A stretch of DNA of 64,000 nt, taken from the NCBI GenBank assembly GCA_963666765.1, contig OY762933.1:1-64000 (forward strand), given 5' to 3'. This DNA comes from Foliamicus sp963666765. Its GTDB lineage: Bacteria > Pseudomonadota > Gammaproteobacteria > Steroidobacterales > Foliamicaceae. Below are positions 27,953 to 36,060 of the stretch, piece by piece; within the stretch, counting starts at the first letter, position 1, and the number at the start of each line of letters is the position of its first letter. A model generated the notes under the pieces. It worked only from the letters and a program-made list of their open reading frames with translations. It was not told the origin of the DNA and did no database searches. The position numbers and the translations under genes are program-made.

Positions 27953-29946
27953 TCCGGCGGCAGGTACCAGATCGGCGAGGTCCAGGCCATTTCCTGGATG
28001 GTCTTGGGCGCATCGTTGTCGCAGGCGTCCGGACGCTCATCCGCCGGCAGGGCGATGCATTGCGCCCAGCTCCAGCGCAGGGTGGGCACCTCCACGGCTC
28101 GCAGGTAATAGTACGAAGCCTCGGCCGGATCGAACTCGGGGTCCTCGAACACAGCGCACAGCGAGTCCGAGCCAGTGCCGCTCCATGCCCCGGTCTGCAG
28201 ATCCGCTTCACCCTCGGTGTTCTCCTGCCCGGCCACGTCAAAGACCTTGTAGTGGGCCTGACCGCCGGCGTTGATCCAGCCCTTGATCACCTGGAGTTTC
28301 TGCAGTTGCGCCGTGTCGGGGTCCTTCACGGCGCTCACGAGAAGTTGCGGCGCGGCGCCGTCAGGTCCATCACTCAGGTCGCCGCCCATGGGGATGCCCC
28401 GGGCATAGCTATGCGCCGCCCTGTCGCTCATTTCGCAGGCGTTGTCCGCAAAGTCCCAGCCTGCGAACAGCCGGGGCTCGATGCGAGTTCCGGTGGTGCC
28501 GAACACCTCCTTGCGCCGCAACGACTCGAAGATGGCGTCGCGCGAGTTTTCCACGGCCCATACGCCGGCCAGACCACCCGGATTGGCACTCAGCCCGAAA
28601 GGCGAACTCCCGCGGTCGGACAGCCGGGTCTCGAAGTCGGTCTCCGGCGCCAGGTGCCCTGGCCAGTCATGCTCATGCGTGTCGCCGGTAGTTGAAATGT
28701 GCCCGTCGGTGGAGGCGATCACGCCCATCTTGTAGGAGTTGACGCCGATCACCGCCTGGTCCTGCAAGCCGGTCAGGAGAACGCTGCGGAAGAAATCGTT
28801 CTTCGAAATACACCCGGTTCGTACAAAGCCGCGAGTGCCGATTTCCCCTTCTTCACAAAACCGGACAACGGTCGGTTCGCCGGCGAATGAGAACGCCTGC
28901 CTGCCGACGCTGCGCACCTGTTCCTGCTCGCACAGTTCGTCCTCGGCGCCGAGGATATTCGGCAACCCGTTGAAGCACTCGGAGTTGCCCTTGTGCTGGA
29001 ACACCTCCATGACCGGTTCCATGGCATTGCGCAGTTCGGCTGTCCTGCGTGCCGTGTCGCTGGACTCGAACCGGGAAATATAGGAGGGAAACATGGCGCC
29101 CGAACTCAGGTTCGAGTTGTGAGGGATCGCCAGCACATCGCATCCCTCGACGCCTTCAAGGCACTGCTCTGTCAACTGGTCCCACAATTCGATGTCCGTG
29201 GGTGACTCGATGTAGGAGATCGCGTGCTCGGGCACCCGGTCATTACGGAATATGACGTTGCGGTGGTAGTTGTTGCTTTTCGGCGTGCCGGTATGTTCGT
29301 AACCCACGAAGGTGGTGAAGCGGCAGGCCGAGGTCCGGTCGTAGGCCTCTTCGGCCATGTCCCGGGTGCTCTGCCACAGGGAACGAGACGCCTCAAGACA
29401 GTCCGAGCCGTCTTCGCCGCAAACATCCGTTACGCGCTCGGGGTTTTCGCTGATGACAATGCGAATGAAAGGCGACAGACCTTCTCCGCTTTCGCCGCGC
29501 AGGAACCTGCAGGAGTTGACGTCGTACACCTCGCTGTCTTCATCAAAACAAAGCTTCATCTCGCCGAAGAACTCGGAGTGATCGGTGACCGCAGCGAAAT
29601 CCAGCGGACGCTCAAGTTGCTGAGTCATGAGCACGCTGCCGTCCTCCCCGTAGGGCGGGATCGGAATGGCCTCTCCTTCGGCGAAACGATACGCGTCGGC
29701 CGGAGTGGTTCTTGTACCGAGGGGACGGGCGTCATACGAGTAGGCCGTATGGATGTGCAGGTCGCCGAAATATGCGTTGCGGTTGGCGTTGCGGTCGACG
29801 CAGACCTCCCGATCCTCGGTGTATGTCACCAGGCTTGCGCCGGGCTGCGCTTGTCGGGTCTGCAGGGATTCAGCAGACACTGCCTGCTGCCCCAACCCAC
29901 ATAGCAGGAACGCAAGAATCGATAAGCCAGACGGCTTGTGCGGCAT
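27949..29946 (-). CDS. DUF3604 domain protein, exported (PHP-like)
   Basis: 665 aa. The ATG at 29946 has GGAGGAGGA before it and yields a signal peptide to AVSAES, so it is periplasmic or extracellular. DUF3604 is a PHP-like metal hydrolase fold of uncertain function. Seen: YFGDLHIHTAYSYDA (HxH metal pair), FAAVTDHSEFFGE, a Cys-rich middle, AIPHNSNLS, and IASTDGHISTTG. Function unassigned in the literature I know; phosphoesterase activity is a guess from the fold. An upstream ATG at 30000 is less likely. Confidence 0.82.
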   Translation of the reverse strand: MPHKPSGLSILAFLLCGLGQQAVSAESLQTRQAQPGASLVTYTEDREVCVDRNANRNAYFGDLHIHTAYSYDARPLGTRTTPADAYRFAEGEAIPIPPYGEDGSVLMTQQLERPLDFAAVTDHSEFFGEMKLCFDEDSEVYDVNSCRFLRGESGEGLSPFIRIVISENPERVTDVCGEDGSDCLEASRSLWQSTRDMAEEAYDRTSACRFTTFVGYEHTGTPKSNNYHRNVIFRNDRVPEHAISYIESPTDIELWDQLTEQCLEGVEGCDVLAIPHNSNLSSGAMFPSYISRFESSDTARRTAELRNAMEPVMEVFQHKGNSECFNGLPNILGAEDELCEQEQVRSVGRQAFSFAGEPTVVRFCEEGEIGTRGFVRTGCISKNDFFRSVLLTGLQDQAVIGVNSYKMGVIASTDGHISTTGDTHEHDWPGHLAPETDFETRLSDRGSSPFGLSANPGGLAGVWAVENSRDAIFESLRRKEVFGTTGTRIEPRLFAGWDFADNACEMSDRAAHSYARGIPMGGDLSDGPDGAAPQLLVSAVKDPDTAQLQKLQVIKGWINAGGQAHYKVFDVAGQENTEGEADLQTGAWSGTGSDSLCAVFEDPEFDPAEASYYYLRAVEVPTLRWSWAQCIALPADERPDACDNDAPKTIQEMAWTSPIWYLPPD

Positions 29947-30023
29947 GAGTCCTCCTCCCCAGGTTTGGATGAGACCGGTCGGCTGGATATAGTGTGGCAC
30001 ATGTCATCCAGCGCCGAAGGGAC

Positions 30024-30836
30024 ATGCACGGCTTTGTAGAAGTCTCCGGCGGGCTGAGGATCCACTACGTCTCCATGGGGCGAGGCCGGCCGCTGGTGTT
30101 CATTCCGGGCTGGACCATGGATACGGGGTGTTTCCGGGAGAACCTGGGGCCGCTGTCGGCGGATTTCCGGGCGATCGCCTACGACCCGCGAAGCCATGGC
30201 AAGTCGTCCCGGACCGAATCCGGACACGACTACAGGCAGCACGGGGCGGACTTGGCGGCGTTTCTGGATGCACTTGAACTGAAGGACATGGTGCTGCTGG
30301 GCTGGTCGGCCGGCGCCTGTGCCGCCTATTCCTATTTCGAACAGTTCGGATACGGTAATGTCCGGGCGTTCGTCAATATCGATCAGCCCCCCAAGGCGGC
30401 AAGGGAAAAGCCCGACGACTGGGGAATCAACTCAAGTGAGCAACTGGCGCAGTTCGCAGAGTTCATGGCGTCGCCGCAAAGGGAGGAGTTCTCAAGAATG
30501 GCCGCGCCGACCATGTTTCTTGACCCGTCTGTCGACTCGGCGTTTGTCGAAGAATTCGTTGCCAGCTCGATGAGCACGCCGCAACCCGCGGCTTCGCTGT
30601 TGCTGCGGGAAGTGAACCACAGCGACTACACGGAGGCCGCCAGGGAGGTGGCTCGGCGCTTGCCGGTGCTGCATATCGTCAAGGAAGAGCATGGGCAGGC
30701 CGCCCGGCGCTGGATCGAAGCCAACGCACCGCGCGTTGCATTGTGCGTGCTGGGCGCCCACATGATGTTCCTGGAGTTCCCTGCGGAATTCAACGCCGCC
30801 GTCACCCGCTTCCTCAAGGAACGCCTGCCCGCTTAA
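30024..30836 (+). CDS. Alpha/beta hydrolase
   Basis: 270 aa. HG-type start replaced by FIPGWTMDTGCF (oxyanion strand), nucleophile elbow GWSAG in VLLGWSAGACAAYS, and a His in CVLGAHMMFLEFP near the end; Asp candidate lies in the cap-to-core return. No signal peptide, so cytoplasmic. A GTG at 29994 would add ten residues; the ATG at 30024 is preferred because it starts the first beta-strand. Substrate class (ester, epoxide, carbon-carbon bond) cannot be told. A hairpin follows its stop. Confidence 0.82.
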   Translation: MHGFVEVSGGLRIHYVSMGRGRPLVFIPGWTMDTGCFRENLGPLSADFRAIAYDPRSHGKSSRTESGHDYRQHGADLAAFLDALELKDMVLLGWSAGACAAYSYFEQFGYGNVRAFVNIDQPPKAAREKPDDWGINSSEQLAQFAEFMASPQREEFSRMAAPTMFLDPSVDSAFVEEFVASSMSTPQPAASLLLREVNHSDYTEAAREVARRLPVLHIVKEEHGQAARRWIEANAPRVALCVLGAHMMFLEFPAEFNAAVTRFLKERLPA

Positions 30837-30849
30837 ACCGTCACAGCGG

Positions 30850-30868
30850 CTCGCTGCAAGGCAGCGAG
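30850..30868. terminator. Hairpin between alpha/beta hydrolase and HigA
   Basis: CTCGCTGC pairs with GCAGCGAG across AAG, placed between two convergent genes 41 bases apart. Likely bidirectional terminator without a T-run. Confidence 0.6.
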
Positions 30869-30877
30869 GCTCACCTT

Positions 30878-31165
30878 TCAGCCAGCTGCCGCCAGTGGTT
30901 CGATTTGATCCAGATTGCTGTTTGCGCGGGCGCGGTCGAGGTCGTACATCTTTTGCAGATTGAGCCAGTATTCGGGTGTCATATCCAGCGCTCGTCCGAT
31001 GCGAAGGGCCGTGTCCGCCGTAATGGAGCGGCGCCCATGCACGATTTCATTGATCCGCCTAGGCGGCGCAGCAATGGCTTTCGCCAGGCGATATTGACTG
31101 ATGCCAAGTTCGCCCAGAATCTCGGCCAGGTGTTCGCCCGGATGAATCGGATTTAAGCGGCTCAT
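30878..31165 (-). CDS. higA: HigA-type antitoxin, XRE helix-turn-helix
   Basis: 95 aa. Starts RLNPIHPGEHLAEIL, the conserved HigA opening, and carries a helix-turn-helix (SQYRLAKAIAAPPRRINEIVHGRRSIT) and the tail YWLNLQKMYDLDRA. It neutralises HigB and represses the operon. It lies 10 bases after higB on the same strand, the inverted toxin-first order typical of this family. Confidence 0.92.
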   Translation of the reverse strand: MSRLNPIHPGEHLAEILGELGISQYRLAKAIAAPPRRINEIVHGRRSITADTALRIGRALDMTPEYWLNLQKMYDLDRARANSNLDQIEPLAAAG

Positions 31166-31175
31166 TGCCCGTTCC

Positions 31176-31454
31176 TCAGTGATAGTCAGTTATCTCAATG
31201 TCCATTGCGCCTTGCTCCGTCCAGCGGAAACACACGCGCCACTGATCATTGATACGAATGCTGTGCTGTCCACTTCTCTCGCCCTTCAGCGCCTCAAGGT
31301 GATGTGACGGCGGAAGCCTGAGGTCCGGCAGAGCGCCTGCTGCAACTACTCGCTGAATTCGCATCCGTGCTCTCCGCTGGATGTCCGCCGGCAGCCGACG
31401 TACACGCCTTCCGTCGAAAAGCCGCTTGGCACTCCTGTCCCTGAATCGCCGCAC
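31176..31454 (-). CDS. higB: HigB-type toxin (RelE/ParE fold)
   Basis: 92 aa. Ribosome-dependent mRNA interferase family. Seen: FRDRSAKRLFDGRRVRRLP at the N-terminus, HHLEALKGERSGQHSIRINDQWRVCFRW near the end (the INxQWRxCF motif) and the closing ITDYH. The start codon appears to be GTG at 31454. It is toxin-first with HigA 10 bases downstream, and an inverted repeat (31462-31482) just upstream overlaps the dTMP kinase stop, so repression of higBA may also be linked to that gene. Confidence 0.9.
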   Translation of the reverse strand: MRRFRDRSAKRLFDGRRVRRLPADIQRRARMRIQRVVAAGALPDLRLPPSHHLEALKGERSGQHSIRINDQWRVCFRWTEQGAMDIEITDYH

Positions 31455-31461
31455 GCTCGGA

Positions 31462-31482
31462 TATTAACGCATAGGGTTAATA
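31462..31482 (-). promoter_or_regulatory. Candidate HigA operator
   Basis: TATTAAC (31462-31468) and GTTAATA (31476-31482) form a 7-bp inverted repeat with a 7-base spacer, starting 8 bases upstream of the higB start and covering the stop codon of the preceding kinase gene. AT-rich against a GC-rich background. Confidence 0.6.
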
Positions 31483-32142
31483 GTCGCAATGTGACGAGTG
31501 AAAACGCGCCTCGTGTTCTTGCGCTTGTAAGACCGCGCCAAGGTGGTCTTTGACCTGGCGGTGCAGGGCGGCGATGCTCTCAAGGCCGTCGAGTTTCAGG
31601 AAGGTTTCGTCCGCGGCGCCTTCGAACCCCGCGCGCACCTTGTCCAGGAAACCGGGTTCCTGCTCCTCGATGCTGCTCCACTTGCCATCGCGCCGCAGGA
31701 TCCGTTCATGGCAATCGCGCGTGGGCACGTCGAGAAACACGGTAAGCAGCGGCTTGGGCACGCCCCTGTTGTGTTCCCTTACCACCTCGGGCTCGATGCC
31801 GCGCGCGAAGAAAAAGGCCTCCGCCGAATAGTAGTAGCGGTCGCAAAGCACGACGCTGCCGGCCGCAAGCGCAGGTAAGATCACTTCCCGGACATGTCGC
31901 CGCCGGTCCTCGGCCGACAGGCGCACCAGGTTCAGCATCCCGCCTTCGGCGACGTTGGTACCGAAGTAGCGACGGACCGCGGGGTGGCTGCGATAGCTGT
32001 CGGTGGGCTGTCGCGTGCAGAGCACCGAATGGCCCCGCTCGGCCAGCCATGCTTCCGCCAGCCTGAGCTGCGTGGTCTTGCCGCAGCCGTCAATCCCGCA
32101 AAACGCGACCAGCGCTCCCTTGCTGGCTGTCGTGTTTCCCAT
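31477..32142 (-). CDS. Thymidylate kinase-like P-loop kinase
   Basis: 221 aa. Walker A GIDGCGKTTQ (about residues 16-25), the DRY motif LCDRYYYSAEAFF, and a lid-like stretch. The usual R-E-P-G-G segment is replaced by TRQPTDSYRSHP, seen in a divergent branch of dTMP kinase-like proteins, so it may phosphorylate dTMP or another nucleotide. It follows the fuconate dehydratase-like gene by 22 bases on the same strand, and its stop overlaps the HigA operator. It is not in a holB-linked context as in many proteobacteria, so this may be an accessory copy. Confidence 0.75.
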   Translation of the reverse strand: MGNTTASKGALVAFCGIDGCGKTTQLRLAEAWLAERGHSVLCTRQPTDSYRSHPAVRRYFGTNVAEGGMLNLVRLSAEDRRRHVREVILPALAAGSVVLCDRYYYSAEAFFFARGIEPEVVREHNRGVPKPLLTVFLDVPTRDCHERILRRDGKWSSIEEQEPGFLDKVRAGFEGAADETFLKLDGLESIAALHRQVKDHLGAVLQAQEHEARFHSSHCDY

Positions 32143-32164
32143 CAGACGGTTGAGCCTGACGTGC

Positions 32165-33472
32165 TCAACGTGCTATCCGAGCACGCCATTGGGCGCCGCC
32201 GGGATACTCGTAATCGGCAACGGACTGCTCGCGCATTCGTACGCTGAAGCCGGGCGCGGCAGGCGCCAGGTAAGCGCCGTCCCGCACCACGCAGGGGTCT
32301 TCGAAATGCTCGTGCAGATGGTCCACGTATTCGATCACCCGATCGCCGATTTCGCCGGAAATCATCACGTAGTCGATCATCGAAAGGTGCTGCGCATATT
32401 CGCACAGGCCCACACCGCCGGCATGGGGGCACACAAGCTTGCCGAACTTCGCGGCCAGCAGATACACGGTGAGGACTTCGTTGAGCCCGGCAAGCCGGCA
32501 GGCGTCGACTTGTACCACGTCGATCGCGTCGCCGGCGATGAACTGCTTGAAGAGGATACGGTTCTGGCAATGCTCGCCGGTCGCCACCTGAATCTCACCA
32601 ATTCCTTCCTTGATCTTCCTGTGGCCCATGACGTCGTCCGGGCTGGTGGGTTCCTCGATGAACCAGGGTCTGAATGGCGCAAGATGCCGCATCCATTCAA
32701 TGGCCTCATTCACTTCCCAGGCCTGGTTGGCGTCCACCATCAACACAACGTCGTTGCCTACGGTTTCCCGAACGATCCGGCAGCGCCGGATGTCGTCCTC
32801 GACGCTGGCGCCGACCTTAAGCTTGATGTGCCGAAATCCCTGGCTCACGGCCTCGCGGCATAGCCTGCGGACCTTGGCATCGTCATAGCCCAGCCAGCCG
32901 GCCGATGTTGTGTAGGCGGGATAACCGCTTTCCTCCAGGCTGCGGATTCGCCGGGCACGGGTTGCAGCCTGCCTCTCGACAATGGCCAGGGCCTCGTCGC
33001 GGGACAGCACATCCTCCACGTACCGCAAGTCGGCGCAGTCCACAAACTCTTCGGGGCTCATTTCCACAAGCAGGCGCCAGACCGGCTTGCCCTCGGCGCG
33101 GGCCCACAGGTCCCAGACGGCATTGGCAATCGCGCCGGCGGCCATATGCACGACGCCTTTTTCTGGGCCGAGCCAGCGAATCTGGCTGTCGGATCGTAGA
33201 TCGTTGTAGAACGCCCCGATATTGCCCCGGATCTCGTCGAAGTCCCTGCCGAGAATGAGATGACTCATGGCTTCGACGGCCTTGCAGCAGATATCGTTAC
33301 CCCGGCCGGTCGTAAAGATCAGGCTGAAACCCTGGTTGCCGTTGTCAGTTTCGATGACGACATAAGTGGCGGAGTAGTCCGGGGCCTTGTTGGTTGCGTC
33401 GGATCCGTCCAGGTGATCGGAAGTGGGGAAACGCACGTCGCGGGCGGACAATCGGATGATTCTGTCGGGCAT
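32165..33472 (-). CDS. Enolase-superfamily dehydratase, L-fuconate dehydratase-like
   Basis: 435 aa from ATG 33472. Metal-dependent sugar-acid dehydratase, which in FucD turns L-fuconate into 2-keto-3-deoxyfuconate. Seen: DVRFPTSDHLDGSDA and YSATYVVIETDNG near the start, KLKVGASVEDDIRR (base Lys), metal ligands Asp in VLMVDANQAWE, Glu in WFIEEPTSPDD, Glu in VATGEHCQN, and His in LVCPHAGGVGLCEY. The match to the long FucD/ENOSF1 group is good. No other fucose genes lie nearby; the neighbour is a kinase-like gene. An upstream ATG at 33499 is possible but less family-like. Confidence 0.82.
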   Translation of the reverse strand: MPDRIIRLSARDVRFPTSDHLDGSDATNKAPDYSATYVVIETDNGNQGFSLIFTTGRGNDICCKAVEAMSHLILGRDFDEIRGNIGAFYNDLRSDSQIRWLGPEKGVVHMAAGAIANAVWDLWARAEGKPVWRLLVEMSPEEFVDCADLRYVEDVLSRDEALAIVERQAATRARRIRSLEESGYPAYTTSAGWLGYDDAKVRRLCREAVSQGFRHIKLKVGASVEDDIRRCRIVRETVGNDVVLMVDANQAWEVNEAIEWMRHLAPFRPWFIEEPTSPDDVMGHRKIKEGIGEIQVATGEHCQNRILFKQFIAGDAIDVVQVDACRLAGLNEVLTVYLLAAKFGKLVCPHAGGVGLCEYAQHLSMIDYVMISGEIGDRVIEYVDHLHEHFEDPCVVRDGAYLAPAAPGFSVRMREQSVADYEYPGGAQWRARIAR

Positions 33473-33532
33473 GTTCAGTTCTCTGCCAGGTCCCCCCATG
33501 CAAAGCTATTCCAGAAGCGGCGATGAATCAAC

Positions 33533-33561
33533 GAGCGGGCCTGCCCGAGCGGGCCTGCCCG
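33533..33561. repeat. Two 14-bp tandem units before the lipoprotein gene
   Basis: GAGCGGGCCTGCCC is repeated twice in tandem. It lies in the divergent gap between the dehydratase and a lipoprotein gene. Probably a local duplication with no clear function. Confidence 0.45.
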
Positions 33562-33599
33562 GAGTCCGTCTACGCGTCGTTGGGGCTATACTCAGACTC

Positions 33600-34478
33600 A
33601 TGAGTACCTTGAACCGATACACGGCGACTGTGCTTGCTGGATTGGTTTTGGTTGCCGCGGGGTGCGCCGGTCCAGATGATGCCGAGCAGGCCGAATCCCG
33701 CGCCGCAGAAGAAGACCGGCGCGCGGCGGTAGTTTCCGAGTTCGAACGCGCCGTTGACGAGGCGCGGTTTCTCCGCGACGACATCGCCGCCTTACGCGAG
33801 GACATGAGGGCTGTGCGGGATGCGGCGAACGACGAGGTCAGGCGTGCTTCCCGCGACGCTGCCGACCTGCGTGACGAGATCGCCGCGATTCGAAGTGAAA
33901 TGCAGGCATTGAGCGACGCCGCTTCCGAGGCCGAACGCAGTGCGGAGGAAGCCAGAAGGCTGCACGACGAGATCGCCGCGATGCGCGATGAACTGACCAG
34001 CGCCCTGGAGGCGGCCGAATCGGCCGGAATCAATTCCGCTGATGTCTCCGCCGCGCTTGGCGATGCGGACGAATACCCTGATCCGCTTGTGTATGACGAC
34101 GAAATCGGCAGCAGGGCATATCCGTCACAGGGGCAGACCGGGAACCCGGTCCGGGTGATCTACGGACCGACCTACCGGCAGCGGCCTTTCGCGGCGCCGC
34201 CCCGCGGCTATGGTCGCGACGCGCGGCCTCCAAGTCGTTCGCGGGATGCGAAGCGTTCCGCTTCAAGCGTGACCGACACGAAGCCGGTGGCGCCGAGAGG
34301 GCCGAGGGTTGCCGACAAGAGGCGGCAAGCGCCAGCTTCGGGGCCCGCTGTGCATACGTCTCGACCGGCTGCGCCGGCTTCGCGGCCCGCTACGCCTGCA
34401 TCACGACCTGCAGCGCCGGCCCCAAGACCTGCGCCTGTTCCGCAGAAAAAGGCCCACGTCCCCAAACCGGAACGATAA
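33600..34478 (+). CDS. Coiled-coil lipoprotein with Pro/Ala-rich tail
   Basis: 292 aa, family not recognised. The N-terminus has a lipoprotein signal with lipobox VAAGC (Cys about residue 22), so it should be anchored to a membrane facing the periplasm. A long heptad-like helix follows (about 30-140) with three related segments built on LRDDIAALREDM / LRDEIAAIRSEM / LHDEIAAMRDEL, then a Pro/Ser/Arg/Ala-rich tail of SRPAAPA-type repeats. Such architecture is typical of periplasm-spanning or peptidoglycan-linked proteins, but no function is asserted. Divergent from the dehydratase gene. Confidence 0.75.
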   Translation: MSTLNRYTATVLAGLVLVAAGCAGPDDAEQAESRAAEEDRRAAVVSEFERAVDEARFLRDDIAALREDMRAVRDAANDEVRRASRDAADLRDEIAAIRSEMQALSDAASEAERSAEEARRLHDEIAAMRDELTSALEAAESAGINSADVSAALGDADEYPDPLVYDDEIGSRAYPSQGQTGNPVRVIYGPTYRQRPFAAPPRGYGRDARPPSRSRDAKRSASSVTDTKPVAPRGPRVADKRRQAPASGPAVHTSRPAAPASRPATPASRPAAPAPRPAPVPQKKAHVPKPER

Positions 34479-34515
34479 GGCGACATTCCCTCGCCTTCTC
34501 GACTAATGCTCCGCC

Positions 34516-34552
34516 CCGGGCGCGGGCTCTTTTTGACCCGCGAGGAGCCCGG
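34516..34552. terminator. Nested hairpin after lipoprotein gene
   Basis: CCGGGC/GCCCGG encloses GCGGG/CCCGC with a loop containing CTCTTTTTGA. It ends at the stop of the small membrane protein on the other strand, so both convergent genes may use it. Confidence 0.5.
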
Positions 34553-34762
34553 CTAACCGGCGCCGGATTGGCCCTCGGATTGCGGGAAAGGGGTTCGCCA
34601 GCCTTCCAGCCAGCCTTCGATGCGGGCAATCCTCTGTTCGACCGATGAAACCCGTTTGTCCAGGCCGGAAATGTCCTGGTGCAGATTCCGCCACACCAGC
34701 AGGATCGCGCCCAGAATGGGTATCAGGATCGAGAAAACCGTTGCTAATACTTCTCCGTCCAT
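34553..34762 (-). CDS. Small single-span membrane protein with coiled coil
   Basis: 69 aa, not recognised. One transmembrane helix (LATVFSILIPILGAILLVW, about residues 5-23) is followed by a short coiled coil (DISGLDKRVSSVEQRIARIEGWLEGW) and a Gly/Ser tail. The end RIARIEGWLEG matches RMAHMEGLLEG in the longer repeat protein at 45129, so the two share an architecture. The ATG at 34762 is supported by GGAGG seven bases upstream and a TATAGT on this strand at 34792-34797. Confidence 0.6.
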   Translation of the reverse strand: MDGEVLATVFSILIPILGAILLVWRNLHQDISGLDKRVSSVEQRIARIEGWLEGWRTPFPQSEGQSGAG

Positions 34763-34819
34763 GAGAGCCTCCTTGGCTTTGAATTGCACGCAAACTATAC
34801 CACGCAGCAACGATTCGAG

Positions 34820-34844
34820 GAGGGCGGGACGCCCTCGTTCCCGG
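34820..34844. repeat. GAGGGCG hairpin repeat, copy B
   Basis: Identical over 25 bases to the copy at 9785-9809, including the hairpin GAGGGCG-GGA-CGCCCTC and trailing GTTCCCGG. It sits in the divergent gap between the small membrane protein and OsmC, so it is not simply a terminator in this position. Confidence 0.75.
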
Positions 34845-34888
34845 AGGCTTTCCGGTTACTCACGTGCCCGCTTAGACTAGCCGGCGTT

Positions 34889-35494
34889 ATGAAATTTCAC
34901 TCCCAGCACTACTTCGTCGGCGAGCAGGCCGACCAGACTCCGGTTCCCGAGCAGTTCGAGGCCGGCCCTTTCAGAAAATCCCGCCCGCCGGAACCGCTGC
35001 GTTTCGAGGTCAACATGGTGGCCGAGGCGCACAGCAAGCAGCAGAAGACCGGGACCGTGCAGGTCAACATTCCCGGCTTCAGCCCGGTCACGCTCTATTG
35101 TGACGAGCAGCCACCCGTGGGTGACGACCAGGCGCCGCCGCCGCTGGCGTTCTTCACCGCCGGCATCGGCTTTTGCCTGATGACGCACATGACCGACATC
35201 CTCAACACGCGCAAGATCGAGGTCACCTCGATGCGCCTGGAGCAGCGCGTGCGGTTCATGACCACGCTGGGGACCATGCGCGAACTCGGCCACCGGACCA
35301 CCGGCGAGTGCGAAATGGTCGAGACCCACGTCATCATCGACAGCCCGGAGCCCGCGGAGCGGATCCATGCGCTGCTGGAGGAGGCGGAAGGCTCCTGCAT
35401 GGCCCACTACGCGCTGCGCAACCCGGTCCCCTGGTCAACACGGCTGGTGCACAACGGCGTGGAGATTGACGCCCGCAGCAGCGAGAGTTCCTGA
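34889..35494 (+). CDS. OsmC/Ohr-family protein
   Basis: 201 aa. OsmC fold with the two cysteine regions: PPPLAFFTAGIGFCLMTHM and EAEGSCMAHYALR, which in the family act as peroxidatic and resolving cysteines against organic hydroperoxides. The N-terminal portion (KFHSQHYFVGEQADQTPVPEQFE) is longer than in Ohr. Cytoplasmic. The start ATG 34889 is chosen from the first beta-strand; no strong Shine-Dalgarno is visible. It is followed by the remnant of a DUF899 gene. Confidence 0.78.
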   Translation: MKFHSQHYFVGEQADQTPVPEQFEAGPFRKSRPPEPLRFEVNMVAEAHSKQQKTGTVQVNIPGFSPVTLYCDEQPPVGDDQAPPPLAFFTAGIGFCLMTHMTDILNTRKIEVTSMRLEQRVRFMTTLGTMRELGHRTTGECEMVETHVIIDSPEPAERIHALLEEAEGSCMAHYALRNPVPWSTRLVHNGVEIDARSSESS

Positions 35495-35512
35495 CGTGAA
35501 GTGAAATAATAG

Positions 35513-35740
35513 CGACGCGCGGGCAGGGACACGCTGCTGGCGATTCACAACATGGGCCAGGGGTGCCGCTACTGCACCGTCTGGGCCGACGGCTTCATCG
35601 GCTTTCTCCCGCACCTGGAAAACGCCATGTCGGTGGTGTTGCTGTCAAAGGACCCTCCGGAACTGCAGCGGCGGTTTGCCAACGAGCGCGGCTGGCGCTT
35701 CCGGCTGGCTTCGCACGACGGCGGAGAAAACGTCTACTAA
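35513..35740 (+). pseudogene. DUF899 (thioredoxin-like) gene remnant
   Basis: A 75-codon open stretch with no start codon at its head; it follows a TAG. It encodes RDTLLAIHNMGQGCRYC, WADGFIGFLPHLENA, and RGWRFRLASHDGG, which match the central CxxC-like core of DUF899 proteins (normally over 200 aa). Both the N-terminal region and the C-terminal part are missing, so this is a decayed fragment. No neighbouring mobile element explains the loss. Confidence 0.7.
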
Positions 35741-35762
35741 ACGGGCGCTTTCGCCAAATTCG

Positions 35763-35799
35763 CATTCGCTTGTCCGAATGTATGCGTTTTGCTAGCATA
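35763..35799. promoter_or_regulatory. Paired inverted repeats before the FitA-like antitoxin
   Basis: CATTCG/CGAATG (35763-35768 / 35775-35780) and TATGC/GCATA (35781-35785 / 35795-35799) lie 25-60 bases before the antitoxin start, in an AT-richer patch. This is where an RHH antitoxin would bind. Confidence 0.45.
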
Positions 35800-35823
35800 T
35801 TGCACTCATCTCGGAGAGCTGCA

Positions 35824-36060
35824 ATGGGCACACTGACAATTCGCAACCTGGACGATCGGGTAATCGAGACATTGAAGGCGCAAGCGAAGGCAAATCATCG
35901 CTCCCTCGAGGGAGAAATCCGCCATGCACTGACGCAACGCGCGAACCCGCTTGGACAAATTGCGGAGTTTCGCGATCGCACACGTCAACTCCGGTCGCTG
36001 ACCACCGAACGCAAACAGACGGACAGTGTCGAACTGCTTCGTGAGGACCGCAGGCGTTGA
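35824..36060 (+). CDS. FitA-like ribbon-helix-helix antitoxin
   Basis: 78 aa. MGTLTIRNLDDRVIETLKAQ followed by ANHRSLEGEIRHALTQRA is the Arc/FitA-type ribbon-helix-helix. The remainder is charged and would bind the PIN toxin encoded next. The frame is open upstream, but this ATG begins the conserved ribbon. The stop overlaps the toxin start codon (TTGA at 36057-36060). The toxin/antitoxin order matches FitAB. Confidence 0.85.
   Translation: MGTLTIRNLDDRVIETLKAQAKANHRSLEGEIRHALTQRANPLGQIAEFRDRTRQLRSLTTERKQTDSVELLREDRRR

Noticed and set aside
31477..32142. Housekeeping thymidylate kinase (tmk) as a firm call
   Set aside because: The P-loop is right but the R-E-P-G-G region is changed to TRQPTD, so only a kinase-like call is supported.
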